This document shows, piece after piece, positions 8,459-17,867 of a stretch of DNA of 23,980 nt. Position 1 is the first letter of the stretch, and every line of letters starts with the position of its first letter. The position numbers and the translations under genes were made by a program. Source of the stretch: Mesotaenium endlicherianum (taxonomy: Eukaryota > Streptophyta > Zygnematophyceae > Zygnematales > Mesotaeniaceae). The notes under the pieces are model-generated. The model worked only from the letters and a program-made list of their open reading frames with translations. It did not search any database and was not told the origin of the DNA. The stretch spans positions 620,000 through 643,979 of the forward strand of contig WELA01009966.1 in NCBI GenBank assembly GCA_009602735.1, given 5' to 3'.

Positions 8459-11400
8459 GTAAGTTGCGCGCGCGCGCCGCCCCCTCCCCCCTCCTCCAGC
8501 CAGGCCTCCCGAACCCAACCCCGCCCCTACTCCCCCACGCCCATTCCACCCCCAGTCCATCCCCGAACCCCAGACCCAGACCCAGCTTCAGCCCTTCGGG
8601 CCCAATCTTAACTCCAGACCCAGTCCCAAATACGACCCTGACCCTGCCGACCCTGACCCCAGCCCATTTTTGGACCCTGCGCCACCCCCTCGCACTTGAC
8701 CCCCTGTTCNCACCGGGATTTCTTTTGCGTGTGCTTGCTTCTCTTTCTCCCTGGATGCATGAAGCGGCTAGGATGCAATTCATCCTTCTTGTGTGGTCCA
8801 TTTCAAACCGGTGAGGCATGCTCAATGTGCTGTACTCATTAGCACACCGCTCTCTTCTTTTGTGTTTCCCTCCTTTCCGACTGCAGCTCCCTGCCATCCA
8901 CAAGTGTCTCACATACTGCGCATGACCTTTTGCTTTGCTGGCATGCCCGTGCGCGTGCTCCTGCTTGTTCTCACGCTCTCAAACTCGCGCTCTCACCCAC
9001 TCTTTTGCGTTGTTGGCCCTCCTGCTCACCTTGCTGAATCGAAGCGTACCATTCCAGGTGACAGGTTCACCAGAGGCTCACTTTTGCGCATACTCTTGCT
9101 TCTTGTATCACTCACACTCAGATGGCAGGCTCGACGCGCACACTGGATCGCATCTCTGGCTGCTGCGCTTGTATCGCACAGATGGCGGGCTTTGCGCGCG
9201 CATTCGCTCACCCCACTCACAAAGGGTTTGCTCGCAATGTCTTGCTCATCTTACCCGCATGTCATCAGGCTCTCCAGAGGCGGGGGAGCACGCTCACGCT
9301 CGACTACCAGAAACTGATGACAGCGTCATCGCCCAGCGACGGCAGCGGGAGCCTCTTCCTATGCTCATGCTGCCTCGTCTCTCGGAGCTGACCCACCGGG
9401 CTCCTCCTCTTTGCTGCGCCCTTCGCCCTCTGCTGTAAGTGAACATGCCCAAACTACCCCCCCCCCTCCCGCCAGGTGGGCCCTTGCGCCTGAGGGCTCA
9501 TATGCGTGTGAGGATGGGAGGATAGGGAGGCAGTCGTAGTCAGATGCAAATTGCCGCTGGTCAGCATCGGGGCATCTGTGAGTTGGAAATTAGTCTCTCG
9601 TAGGATTTGTTCCACGCTCTGCTTAGGGCGGTGACGTGTGAGCAGCTAAGTGTCTCAAAGTGGGTCTAAATCATGAGCTAAAGTCGTGCGTGACCGCAAG
9701 CAGCTCAAGGCTGTCTTTGCTAAGGAGGCAAATGCTGGCGCGCAGGGAGAGATTAGTGTGCACGCCTTATGCATGCGCTCGAGGAGTCCTTGTGGCGCCC
9801 AGGCAGCCTCTGGAAGCTGTATGAAGAGAGGGGGCTATTTGACTGGGAATGCTTTTGGGTGGTGTGGCTCTTCAATGTGCTCCCCTCTCCCGTTTCCAAT
9901 CGCTGGAAGGGGCCTTCATAGTATACGCGACATATTCATGAGAGAACTTTTTTTTGTGCTCTTTGTATGGAGACTGGACCCGTTTTTGCCTCAAGTTCAA
10001 GGTCTGCATGTCAAAGTTGCTCCCCCAATAGCACCTTAAGAAACTGCACCTTGTGAGCATGTTAAGAAAGATCTGTCATGCTGCTGACGAGGATAGCGTG
10101 CGAAGGCTTGAAGGCTGCGTGGTGTGCGGTTGCCGGGGTTAGAACAGTTTCATGCTCATCGACTGCGAGATTATATTTTCACTTGGCTGCATGATGTTGA
10201 CGATCCGCTCGCTTATAAAGTGGTGTTTGTGTTGCTTTCGCAGGATTGGCGGCTGGGAAGAACTATTGCAACCGGTCAAGCCAACGTGGCAACTGTCAAA
10301 GCCTTATTGACATAATTTTGTGGGTCCTGTAGCATACTTAGCATACTCAATTTAGCTGGTTGCCGTCCCGTTAGAAAACAAGTCATCTTTCATAATAAGC
10401 ATGTACGCTAAAAGGACTTGCTATTATTGCCGAAGGACGAGATAAGGCTTAGCCATAGTCATAGCTCGCCATGGATGTCTTTGGGTGTGACTGACCCTTG
10501 TCATAGGATGGAGGGGGCCTTCTGCTTACGAACATATTTGGATACATGCGCATCCACATGCAGCTATAGCTTTAGGGTTAACAAAGAGGTTTTTCCAAAA
10601 GGATGTTAATTGAAAACGCGCGCATGTACCTTTTGTTTGCCACCACCATGAAAAGGGAATACGAGAGACCTAGATGTTTCCTCTGACAATTTGACAGCTT
10701 AAATGAACACACGTTGAATATGGACTGCAAAAATGGCTAGTGAGGATTTCACTTGTTTCGTGTGGCATTTAACTCCCCCTAAAATGCACTGCAGGAGAAC
10801 ATATATGTTGAAGCAGATGGGTACAATACTTATGATTTACCGCAAGTAGTACTTCACAGTCTCAATACATCACTTTTTATTGGCCACTAGGGATGACATA
10901 CAAGCACGTGCATTGGAGCCAATCATAAGCACGAAAGTACAAGTACTGATCAAGAAGAAACCATTGTCCAGGTTACCTAATATGACGTATGACGTATATC
11001 GACAGGCGCCTCCCCCATCAAGTATGTACAATAAGATGCTCCTTAGCCCGGCCGCTGCCTGCCGAGCTAAATTCAACGATATTAAATGGATACTAAAAGC
11101 CATTGCACCTACTATTTTTGCTCTGTATGAATGCTTGTGCTAATGCTTGCAAGACCACTACTGCTGGCTTGCACAGGATATTAAATCTGCTTGCTCAATC
11201 CAAATGACAATCTTATCTTGCTATTAAGCATCTTGGAACAGGCAGAATACACAAAGCTGCTGGTATCGTGAGACACTCAGCCATCAGATGCTAAACCCGC
11301 AAGAGCGCCAGCCCGTAGGAATGTGGGCATCCATGCGGCACCTTAAGTTAGACAACCCTCCCCCCCTCACCCCATCCCCTCTTCGCCCTACTGCTGCTTA

Positions 11401-11998
11401 AATATCAATGTGACCGGTCTTTCTAATTTCTATTGCTTACGTATGTTCTTCATTGCTCCCGCCACTTTGGTCTTGTCACTCCAGGCACTCTGACAACGGC
11501 ACATGGCACTCGCTCCAGAAAGTCAAAAGGTCAGCGCAGGCAACGGCCATGACTGCTCCTTCCTTGTTGTAACCCCCCCATGACTTGGTTATGAATTGGC
11601 AGGCCACCACTGCAGGACCATCCTCCTCGTCCCTCTCCTCCTTTTCCTTGTGAGGCCCGTCCATCAGAGCAGTCTCTCACGTGCTCTCTGCCTTCCACAG
11701 GCAGGCCTTCTGTTGATAGGCACCGACTGGAATGTATCTGTACGAGTCAGTGGCACATACCGCTGAGCAACTCATCGCCACTCCTTTCCAATCAAGAAGA
11801 GAAAGAGAGCCCCCTCCTCCTGCCCCTGCCCTCCTTCCCTTTGCCCTGCCCTCTGTCCTCTGCCTCCTGCTGCCCTCCGCCCCCTCCACTCCCACTCCTG
11901 CCCTCTGCCCTTGCTACTGCCCTCTGCCCCTTGCAGCCCCCCCCTCCCCCCCTTGATGCTCGTGCGCCTGCTCATGCTCGTGCTCCGACGAGCCCCCC
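8459..11998. other. Long stretch without a recognised gene
   Basis: About 8490-8700 is C-rich with degenerate CCCNGACCC-like units, like intron sequence here. About 9060-9240 shows a weak repetition of about 60 bp: CAGATGGCAGGCTCG at 9119 echoes CAGATGGCGGGCTTT at 9179. From 9450 to 11470 the composition is more balanced. Open frames at 10124-10315, 10880-11143 and 11476-11664 (minus) match no family I recognise. About 11810-11960 is another C/T-rich tract. Confidence 0.4.
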
Positions 11999-12148
11999 TT
12001 ACTTGCGGGTGGCCCCAAAGTGCTCGATGAGGAGCTCCTGGACAATGGGCACGAGGTCCTTGATGGGCACCTGACTGCGCACAACGTCGCACAGGTGGCT
12101 GTCGGCGCCGATGCGGCCGCCCATGAAGATGTCCATGCGAGCGCCTCC
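11999..12148 (-). CDS. NIR: Ferredoxin-nitrite reductase, last exon (C-terminus)
   Basis: Read from about 12148 down to the TAA at 12001-11999, the segment gives ARMDIFMGGRIGADSHL, then VPIKDLVPIVQELLIEHFG, and ends ATRK. This closely follows the C-terminus of plant chloroplast nitrite reductase (pattern DVFLGGRIGSDSHLG, then VPC-DLVPLVVD-L---FGA), which reduces nitrite to ammonium using ferredoxin, a [4Fe-4S] cluster and siroheme. The cluster-binding cysteines lie upstream in the protein and are not in this piece. Further upstream in the same frame (about 12175-12225) is IGIDGSPLAREGKA, which resembles the preceding part of the enzyme, but TAG and TGA codons separate the two and no good intron fits. 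No earlier exons are found to 13500. The gene is partial and may be a broken copy; the exon's 5' edge is approximate. Confidence 0.68.
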   Translation of the reverse strand, partial: GGARMDIFMGGRIGADSHLCDVVRSQVPIKDLVPIVQELLIEHFGATRK

Positions 12149-13552
12149 CATTCAAGCAGGAGTCTACGTCACACGGGCCCTCGTGGGAGACGGAGCTTTG
12201 CCTTCACGGGCAAGGGGGCTGCCATCGATGCCGATGCGCTCGTAGCACAGGCAACAGCTAGAAGCGGACAGGCAGAGACACTCCACCAACAGTGTGCACT
12301 TGCCACTGCCCCTGAAGGCAGTGGCCTCGTCCGCCCACGAGGCATCGTAGGCCTCCATGTATCCTCGTTGCAACTTGTGTGTTATTTCTGCTGGTAAGCA
12401 CAGAACCCAATCCGCGTCATTGGGACTGGGAGCAGGCAGTGTGCCAGTCAGCCTCTGCCAGTTATCATTTATGCCGTAGCCTACAGAGTCAACGCTGTCT
12501 GCTTGTTGCTCAAGCACAACTTTCTACCTCGTGTATTTTTTTAATATTATTCTTGTTTTGTCGCCCATTGCTAGCAAGATGGACACACTTGAGCGGTTAC
12601 CGACTGCCTGTCGACGTGCACATAGGGATTCGAGCTTGAGCGGCGCCATTTGCCACCCCTCACTCTGCATCCGTGGAGGGAAGCTCACTGGCAAGAACAT
12701 TGTCTCCTCGTGCCGGGTGTTTTCAGGCGAGCCACGGGCTCCCACTCCTGAGGGCGCTCGCGGTGTGAGAGACGCTGGCATTCTCGTGGGGCTCCAGCGC
12801 ATGTGCCATCCGGTATAGGCTCCAAGTCCTGGGGGTGCTTGTGATGTGCGGATGGGTTTGGGGATGGGGGCTCTCGTTGCGCTCAGGAGCTCAACCGCGC
12901 TCCATTGGTCTCCCTCCGCTGACGCCCTGCCCCACGTCAAGGGCACACCCTGCGTTGCCCCCAATGAGGAATCACGGAGGCTTTGCAGGAGCCTGAGCTC
13001 AGTGAGGTTGTGTCTGTGTTATTGGTAACCGGGACTGCGTGAGGGTAGCTCATTACATCTGCGGGGCGTCTGTGTAAGACTCCTTGGGAGGGCTCGAGAG
13101 TCAGAAGAAGGGATCAAGTCTCCTGCAGGCTTAGAACAGTGTCGTGTCTTTCACCAACAGGGACTGCATTGCATCTCGTTGGTCCGCTCGTTGCTTGTGA
13201 CGGTCACCTGATGCTGACTAAGGTGGCAGGACATGTGCTCTGGCAGCCGTACGCTACACATGCTTGCATCACGCGTACATCTGTGTACCATCCATCTTGC
13301 GTATAGTTAGCAAACATGCGATATAACGTTCTATTTTAAGAAGAAAAAATGTTCCGTTGCTCGATATGGTCTGCCCTTGACACATTAGGCAATATTGGGA
13401 GTCCCTTGCTTTTGCTTTCGTTGGCACAGGCCTGGACAAGCATAAGCTACTGGGCTTCTTACGAATCTTGACTTTGACTTAAAGGAGTTGTAACATATCG
13501 CTGCTGCTGCTGCTGCTGCTGCTAACAACAGTGCTTGCACGACCTTGCGCAG
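12149..13552. other. Stretch without a recognised gene
   Basis: Apart from the nitrite-reductase-like IGIDG segment near 12200 (minus), I see no coding sequence. Open frames at 12531-12818 (plus) and 12524-12964 (minus) overlap each other and match nothing known to me. Confidence 0.4.
13500..13523 (+). repeat. CTG trinucleotide repeat
   Basis: About seven to eight CTG (GCT) units lie 30 bases upstream of the acceptor of the exon at 13553. Confidence 0.9.
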
Positions 13553-13696
13553 GGCGGCAGCTTGTACTGTGCAAAATTGGGCCGCTCCGCGAGCAACATG
13601 CGCCAGCGCTTGCTCAAGAAGATGGAGTTCAACCCCCATGTGCCTCTTTTACATCCAAAGATGGTTCCCAAGCAGACCAAGGAGGAAGTCGAGTAG
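13553..13696 (+). CDS. Putative terminal exon of an unrecognised gene
   Basis: A good acceptor (CCTTGCGCAG|GGC) opens a 47-codon frame ending in TAG at 13694-13696. The product is GGSLYCAKLGRSASNMRQ, then RLLKKMEFNPHVPLLHPK, then MVPKQTKEEVE. It has ordinary amino-acid composition and a charged C-terminus, and looks like the end of a real soluble protein. I do not recognise the family. No upstream exon is identified. The family B LTR begins 51 bases after the stop, so the 3' UTR may have been replaced or extended by the element. The two other plus-strand frames over this interval are also open, so this frame is chosen on splice site and composition. Confidence 0.4.
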   Translation, partial: GGSLYCAKLGRSASNMRQRLLKKMEFNPHVPLLHPKMVPKQTKEEVE

Positions 13697-13747
13697 AAGG
13701 GACGCTCTCTCTGATAGGGATAACGGTCCGGCTTGGCCGGGCAATGA

Positions 13748-14272
13748 TGTAGTGATTTGAGTTATAATATATTAGTTTGCATATGCATATATTTTAATAT
13801 TTTCAAATATATTTTGAGTAGTATTGTGTGGATTCAAGTGTGAATAGGTACTTTAGTGACTTGGTTCATGTCCTTTGAACCTTCTAAGGCATTTTTGAAG
13901 TTAGAGGAAGGACCTAGAAGAACTCCTTGAGGCAAAAGTCAAATGTGCCAGTTTTAGGTCAAAAGGACATGTGTACATTATTCTAGAAAGAGGTGGCAAG
14001 TTTTGGGATGTGTTGGGTGCCAACACATCAACATACACCTTCCTAGAAATTACTTATGTAGCAAGTATATAAACAAGAGCTAGAACATAGAAAGACATTC
14101 CAGAATCACTCTTGTACTTGCCAAATTCCAGAAATATATAAACTTCCAAGAAGCCATCTCTCTTTCAAGAAGCTACNCCAAGAAGCCATCTCTCTTTCAT
14201 AGAGCTACCACTTGTGATTAAAGATCCTTGTCTTGAATAGATAAAGTATTCTATTTCACTAAGTACTTCATC
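13748..14272 (+). repeat. Family B LTR, copy 1 (lacks its last 16 bases)
   Basis: It begins TGTAGTGATTTGAG, as does the next copy, and runs in parallel with it to ACTTCATC, where copy 2 begins. Relative to copy 2 it lacks the 3' end (TATGTGTTTCACTACA) and has an extra copy of a roughly 33-bp segment (AAGAAGCCATCTCTCTTTCA occurs twice, near 14150 and 14182). A TATATAAA promoter-like box lies at 14066-14073. The missing end suggests copy 2 inserted into it. Confidence 0.85.
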
Positions 14273-14781
14273 TGTAGTGATTTGAGTTACTATATATTAG
14301 TTTGCATATGCATATATTTTAATATTTTCAAATATATTTGGAGTAGTATTGTGTGGATTCAAGTGTAAATAGGTACTCTAGTAACTTGATTCATGTTCTT
14401 TGAACCTTCCAAGGCATTTTCAAAGTCAGAGGAAAGACCTAGAAGAACTCCATGTGGCAAAAGTCAAATGTGCCATTTTTAGGTCAAAAGGACATGTGTA
14501 CATTATTCTAGAAAGAGGTGGCAAGTTTTGGGATGTGTTGGGTGCCAACACATCAACATACACCATCCTAGAAATTACTTATGTAGCAAGTATATAAACA
14601 AGAGCTAGAACATAGAAAGTCATTGGAGAATCACTCTTGTACTTGCCAAATTCCAAAAATATATTAACTATCAAGAAGCCATCTCTCTTTCAAGAAGCTA
14701 CCACTTGTGTTCAAAGATCCTTGTCTTAAACAGATAAAGTAATCTATTTTACTAAGTACTTTATCTATGTGTTTCACTACA
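14273..14781 (+). repeat. Family B LTR, copy 2 (complete, 5' LTR)
   Basis: This 509-bp LTR has perfect 7-bp terminal inverted repeats, TGTAGTG and CACTACA, the standard TG...CA ends of LTR elements. It has a TATATAAA box at 14591-14598. One base after it comes a primer-binding site, so it is the 5' LTR of the element that follows. Confidence 0.9.
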
Positions 14782-14782
14782 G

Positions 14783-14794
14783 TGGTATCGGAGC
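14783..14794 (+). other. Primer-binding site of family B
   Basis: TGGTATCGGAGC follows the LTR after one G. It differs by one base from TGGTATCAGAGC, the usual plant retroelement site complementary to the 3' end of initiator tRNA-Met. Confidence 0.85.
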
Positions 14795-14818
14795 TAGGCA
14801 CTTTGGTTGCACAAGAAG

Positions 14819-15689
14819 ATGGCCGATCCTCAAGACCAACGGCAAGCTTTCGAAGGAAGCCCTTCCTCTCCAAGACACCCTCCTCCAGCGCCGATGGGAG
14901 AGCCCATTCAAGAAAATCTGCAACAACAAGAAGCACCACAAGGAGGAGCACACCCTCCTCCAGCGCCGATGGGAGAGCCAACTCAAGGAAATCTGCAACA
15001 ACAAGAAGCACCACAAGGAGGAGCACCGTCAAATCTCGTGGCAGCCGCTATAGCAAATCAAGGAAATCTCCAACAACAAGAAGCACCACAAGGAGGAGCA
15101 CCGTCAAATCCCGTGGCAGCCGCTATAGCAAAGTTGACCCCACCACAAGGAGTTCCCGCAAATGAGTGGGCAGCCTTCCTAATGACCGTCCACAACCAAG
15201 TGGGCTTGGCCACCTATGAAGCAACCGTGCAAGCGTCAAGAGAAGCTATGGCTGCCATGGTTGCCCCTATTGCGAGCAATGCTCAAAATCCAGCCCCGGC
15301 TCAAGCGCCTCCACAAGAGCCAACGAGAGCAAGGAAACTCATCAAGCCCGGCAAACCCGACACTTTCAACCCCGGGAAAGGTGCCAACCTGAATTTATGG
15401 CTCTACCAAGTGGAGACGTACCTCGCATTCCTTGAAGTACCCGAGGAGGACTACGTTCCCTTTGCCGTTACCTTACTTAGAGGAGCAGCAACATCATAGT
15501 GGCGTAATTATCAAGCGGCTATATATCAAGCTATGGCACACCCCATGCTCGGCCAAGAGCCCCCACCATCATATGCAAGATGGGCAGATTTTCGTGAGGC
15601 CCTCAAGAAGCAATTCATGCCCATCAATNGCGCATCAATGCGGAGAAGATTGCCCCAGGAAAGCTCCACCATCTCAAGCAAACGACGTC
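14819..15689 (+). pseudogene. Family B gag, truncated
   Basis: The frame opens with ATG at 14819 (MADPQDQRQAFEG). The N-terminal third is built of 25-residue tandem repeats containing NLQQQEAPQGGA. It is followed by the capsid-like retrotransposon gag core: KPGKPDTFNPGKGANLNLWL, then VPEEDYVPFAVTLLRGAA. A TAG at 15497-15499 interrupts it where relatives usually have W or another residue of the WWR motif. The frame continues with WRNYQAAIYQAMAHP up to the N near 15629. There a frameshift is needed to continue into KLHHLKQTTS, and gag is then cut by the family A LTR. The zinc knuckle is absent, presumably lost with the cut. Gag forms the virus-like particle of LTR elements. This copy is broken. 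Confidence 0.85.
14876..15132 (+). repeat. 75-bp tandem repeats within family B gag
   Basis: Three full 75-bp units (14876-14950, 14951-15025, 15026-15100) plus a partial fourth (15101-15132). The second halves (CTGCAACAACAAGAAGCACC...) are nearly identical. Units 1 and 2 share one type of first half (CACCCTCCTCCAGCGCC...); units 3 and 4 share another (CCGTCAAATC...). Because 75 is a multiple of three, the repeat adds 25 residues per copy without a frameshift. Confidence 0.9.
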
Positions 15690-16398
15690 TGCAATGAATC
15701 AGTATATTGGTTGATATAATATTCATTTAAATATAACAATTAAATAAGTTCAGCCTGCTGAACTCTAGTTAATAATCAGTCTGCTAAACTTTATATTTAA
15801 TATCAGTTTAATGACTCAGCCAAAAGCAGCAGGCTGGAGTCAACTTAGGTCAGCTTGCTGACACATTCTTTAACAGCCAGCTGACTTCTGTAGTCGGTTG
15901 CAGCGAACTGCCTAGATATGCATCTAAGTGTGGTGTGCTAGATGAATGGCCAGATGACATCCTTAGGATGGATGGCGATTCGGGGTGATGGGAGATGGCG
16001 GTGGATTTGGTTAACCGAGGTCCTACCAACGTGGTTAACTCCCGGGTAGGCGGTGCTATCGCACTGGCCGTTGAACAGTAAACTCATTCCATGTACATAT
16101 GCTAGGTATTGCTCTTGAGTTGGGCATTCGGAGACGAGGCCAACTCTCTTGTACAGCTTACTGAGAGAGATCTGAATCCAAGGCGAGAAGCCATTGATAC
16201 GCACTGTCTTCTAACCTTGCTTATGCATGAGTTTACTGATTGCATTATTCATGCTAGTTTACTTGCATTTGATTTACGAGTATTGTTCACTGCTAGTGTG
16301 TTGTCCTTTTGCCGTTTAATCAGTTAACGGAAAATCCATAAAGATTACTTGCTAATATAAAGATCTTTATTAATTGTTAATCGCTTCGATCAATTTCA
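15690..16398 (+). repeat. Family A LTR, copy 1
   Basis: This roughly 709-bp LTR is close to identical over most of its length to 22970-23689. It starts TGCAAT (TGTAAT in copy 2) and ends ATTTCA, giving near-perfect 6-bp terminal inverted repeats. TATAAA near 16357 could be a promoter box. The U3 region has repeated TCAGCNNGCTGA palindromes. It interrupts family B gag. Confidence 0.9.
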
Positions 16399-16399
16399 G

Positions 16400-16411
16400 T
16401 GGTATCGGAGC
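16400..16411 (+). other. Primer-binding site of family A, copy 1
   Basis: TGGTATCGGAGC lies one base after the LTR end CA and is identical to the sites at 14783 and 23691. Confidence 0.85.
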
Positions 16412-16432
16412 AGTTATCACAGTCTTCTTTAT

Positions 16433-17850
16433 ATGGTAAGGACAAGGTCTCAAACTAGCAACTCCCGAGACATGGAGAACCAGGATAACGAGAATGTCAA
16501 AAACCAGGCAGAAAGCCATGTAGCGGGAACCCGTACCTATTCTGAAGCAGTGGCAGATACTGCAGCTAGAGAGGCTGCAGATGAGGCAGCTGCTATTGCC
16601 GTACTCGCTGAAGATACAGATGGAGGGAAGGACAGCCAGCTGACGAGCGCACTGTTGAAGAACTTATGGCATCAAGGGCCAACGATCTGAACCCACCTCC
16701 TGCTGTACAACTCAATGTACCCCTGGGTCAAATACGTGACCGGCTGAATGCGGCAGGAATTGTTGCTGTAGGAGCGAGAGGGACTGTTGAGGACACTACT
16801 CAGCGAGTAGATGCTAATGCTGCTGCTGCATTTGCTAGACTACCACCCCAGAGTGTAGACTTGGGAGCATTGTTCGTTCAAATGCAGTCGCAAATGGCGA
16901 CCATGTATCAGTCCTAACAAGAGGACAAAAGAATCATAATGTCTCTACTGCGGGACAGAGACCAAGTGGGGTCTCAAACCACTGGTGGTGGTGGTCGAGG
17001 GCCTAGTAAGCCCAAGCCGAAACCTCCCCAGGAATATGATCCTCAGGGAAACAGGAAATATTACCTGATCAAGTTTCTCGCGGATGTTGAGCAGTGGCTG
17101 GAGAACTACCCAGAACTGCAAGATTACGAGAAGGTCAGGCACACCGGTGCGCTACTGAAAGGCAGTGCCGCAGACTGGTGGCTTTACTGGAAAGGAGAGC
17201 GTAAGGCTCGGCAACTCGGTGACCCTACGTGGGTAGAGTTTGTCGAGAAGTTGCATGAGAAGTTTGATGTCATCAACCAGCAGGAGAAAGCTATCTATGT
17301 GATGATCTCCCTGACACTGAAGCAGACCACTTCAGTTGTTGAGTTTGCTCAAAAGTTCTACGAGAACATGATGAAGCAGCCAGACTTGCCAGAACGGTAT
17401 AGGATAGCATACGTCAGGTATGGCTTGAAATCCGAAGTCTCTGGTCATTTTGCTGAGAAGAAATATGAGAAATTGGCTGACTTGATCCAGGATGCTGATG
17501 CCTGGGATCAGCAACAGTTCAATCACAAGCACCAGAGTAATGCTTTGGTGTCTAAGATTGTCAAAAAGCCCCACGGTTCCTACAATGCAATTGAAGGAGA
17601 CCAGGCTGAGGATAATCAGGGTGATGAATATGAGTATGAGTACAATGCTATTCAGTCTAGAGGTAGAGGTGGTCCCTCTCGAGGTGGCTATGGAAGGGGT
17701 GGTGGTAGGACTAAGCCGAGACCAGCCTCAGCAAAATCTACTTGCTACCATTGTCAGCAGAAAGGCCACTACAGAGAACAGTGTCCGGTCAAGCACCTGC
17801 CTAAGGTCGAGAGAAAAGACCAGCCTTTAAAAGACAGCAACAGTCAGTAA
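16433..17850 (+). pseudogene. Family A gag (capsid and nucleocapsid), broken
   Basis: It starts with ATG at 16433 (MVRTRSQTSNSRDMENQ), followed by an Ala/Glu-rich, probably coiled-coil N-terminus. Compared with the second copy at 23724, it lacks a segment of about 60 bases near 16600, and the frame shifts there (frame 2 to frame 1). A TAA at 16915-16917 precedes the long open part. The capsid-like core reads FLADVEQWLENYPELQDYEK, then GALLKGSAADWWLYWKGE, then WVEFVEKLHEKFDV. A Gly/Arg-rich stretch leads to one CCHC zinc knuckle, CYHCQQKGHYREQC (17743-17784), which binds RNA. The gag frame ends with TAA at 17848-17850, overlapping the pol frame by -1. Confidence 0.88.
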
Positions 17851-17867
17851 TCCAGTCTACTGACTGT
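17826..17867 (+). promoter_or_regulatory. Probable -1 ribosomal frameshift signal between gag and pol
   Basis: TTTAAAA (17826-17832) lies in gag frame as T TTA AAA, fitting the X XXY YYZ slippery rule. After a 7-base spacer comes a 10-bp perfect stem, ACAGTCAGTA (17840-17849) with TACTGACTGT (17858-17867), and an 8-base loop. A -1 slip moves ribosomes from gag into the frame of protease and RT, which is open here past the gag stop at 17848. No experimental support is available. Confidence 0.75.

Larger units (their letters stand above)
14273..15689 (+). mobile_element. Family B Ty3/gypsy-like LTR retrotransposon, 5' part
   Basis: The order is LTR, primer-binding site, gag. The element is interrupted inside gag at 15689 by the LTR of family A. 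Its remaining gag, pol and 3' LTR, if they survive, should lie to the right of this window. Confidence 0.85.

Noticed and set aside
8170-8814. Long frames in other phases over the HDS1 exon and the following C-rich tract
   Set aside because: Products are Pro/Arg/Ala-rich and lack any recognisable family; they come from high GC content.
12524-12964. Minus-strand ORF of 146 codons opposite plus-strand ORFs
   Set aside because: No family resemblance, no clear splice sites, and equal open frames on the other strand.
15938-16204. An 88-codon minus-strand ORF in the family A LTR, also open in copy 2 at 23217-23483
   Set aside because: Most base differences between the two copies change the amino acid (about 8 replaced residues from roughly a dozen changes), so there is no sign of protein selection. 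It is best read as LTR sequence open by chance and shared by descent.
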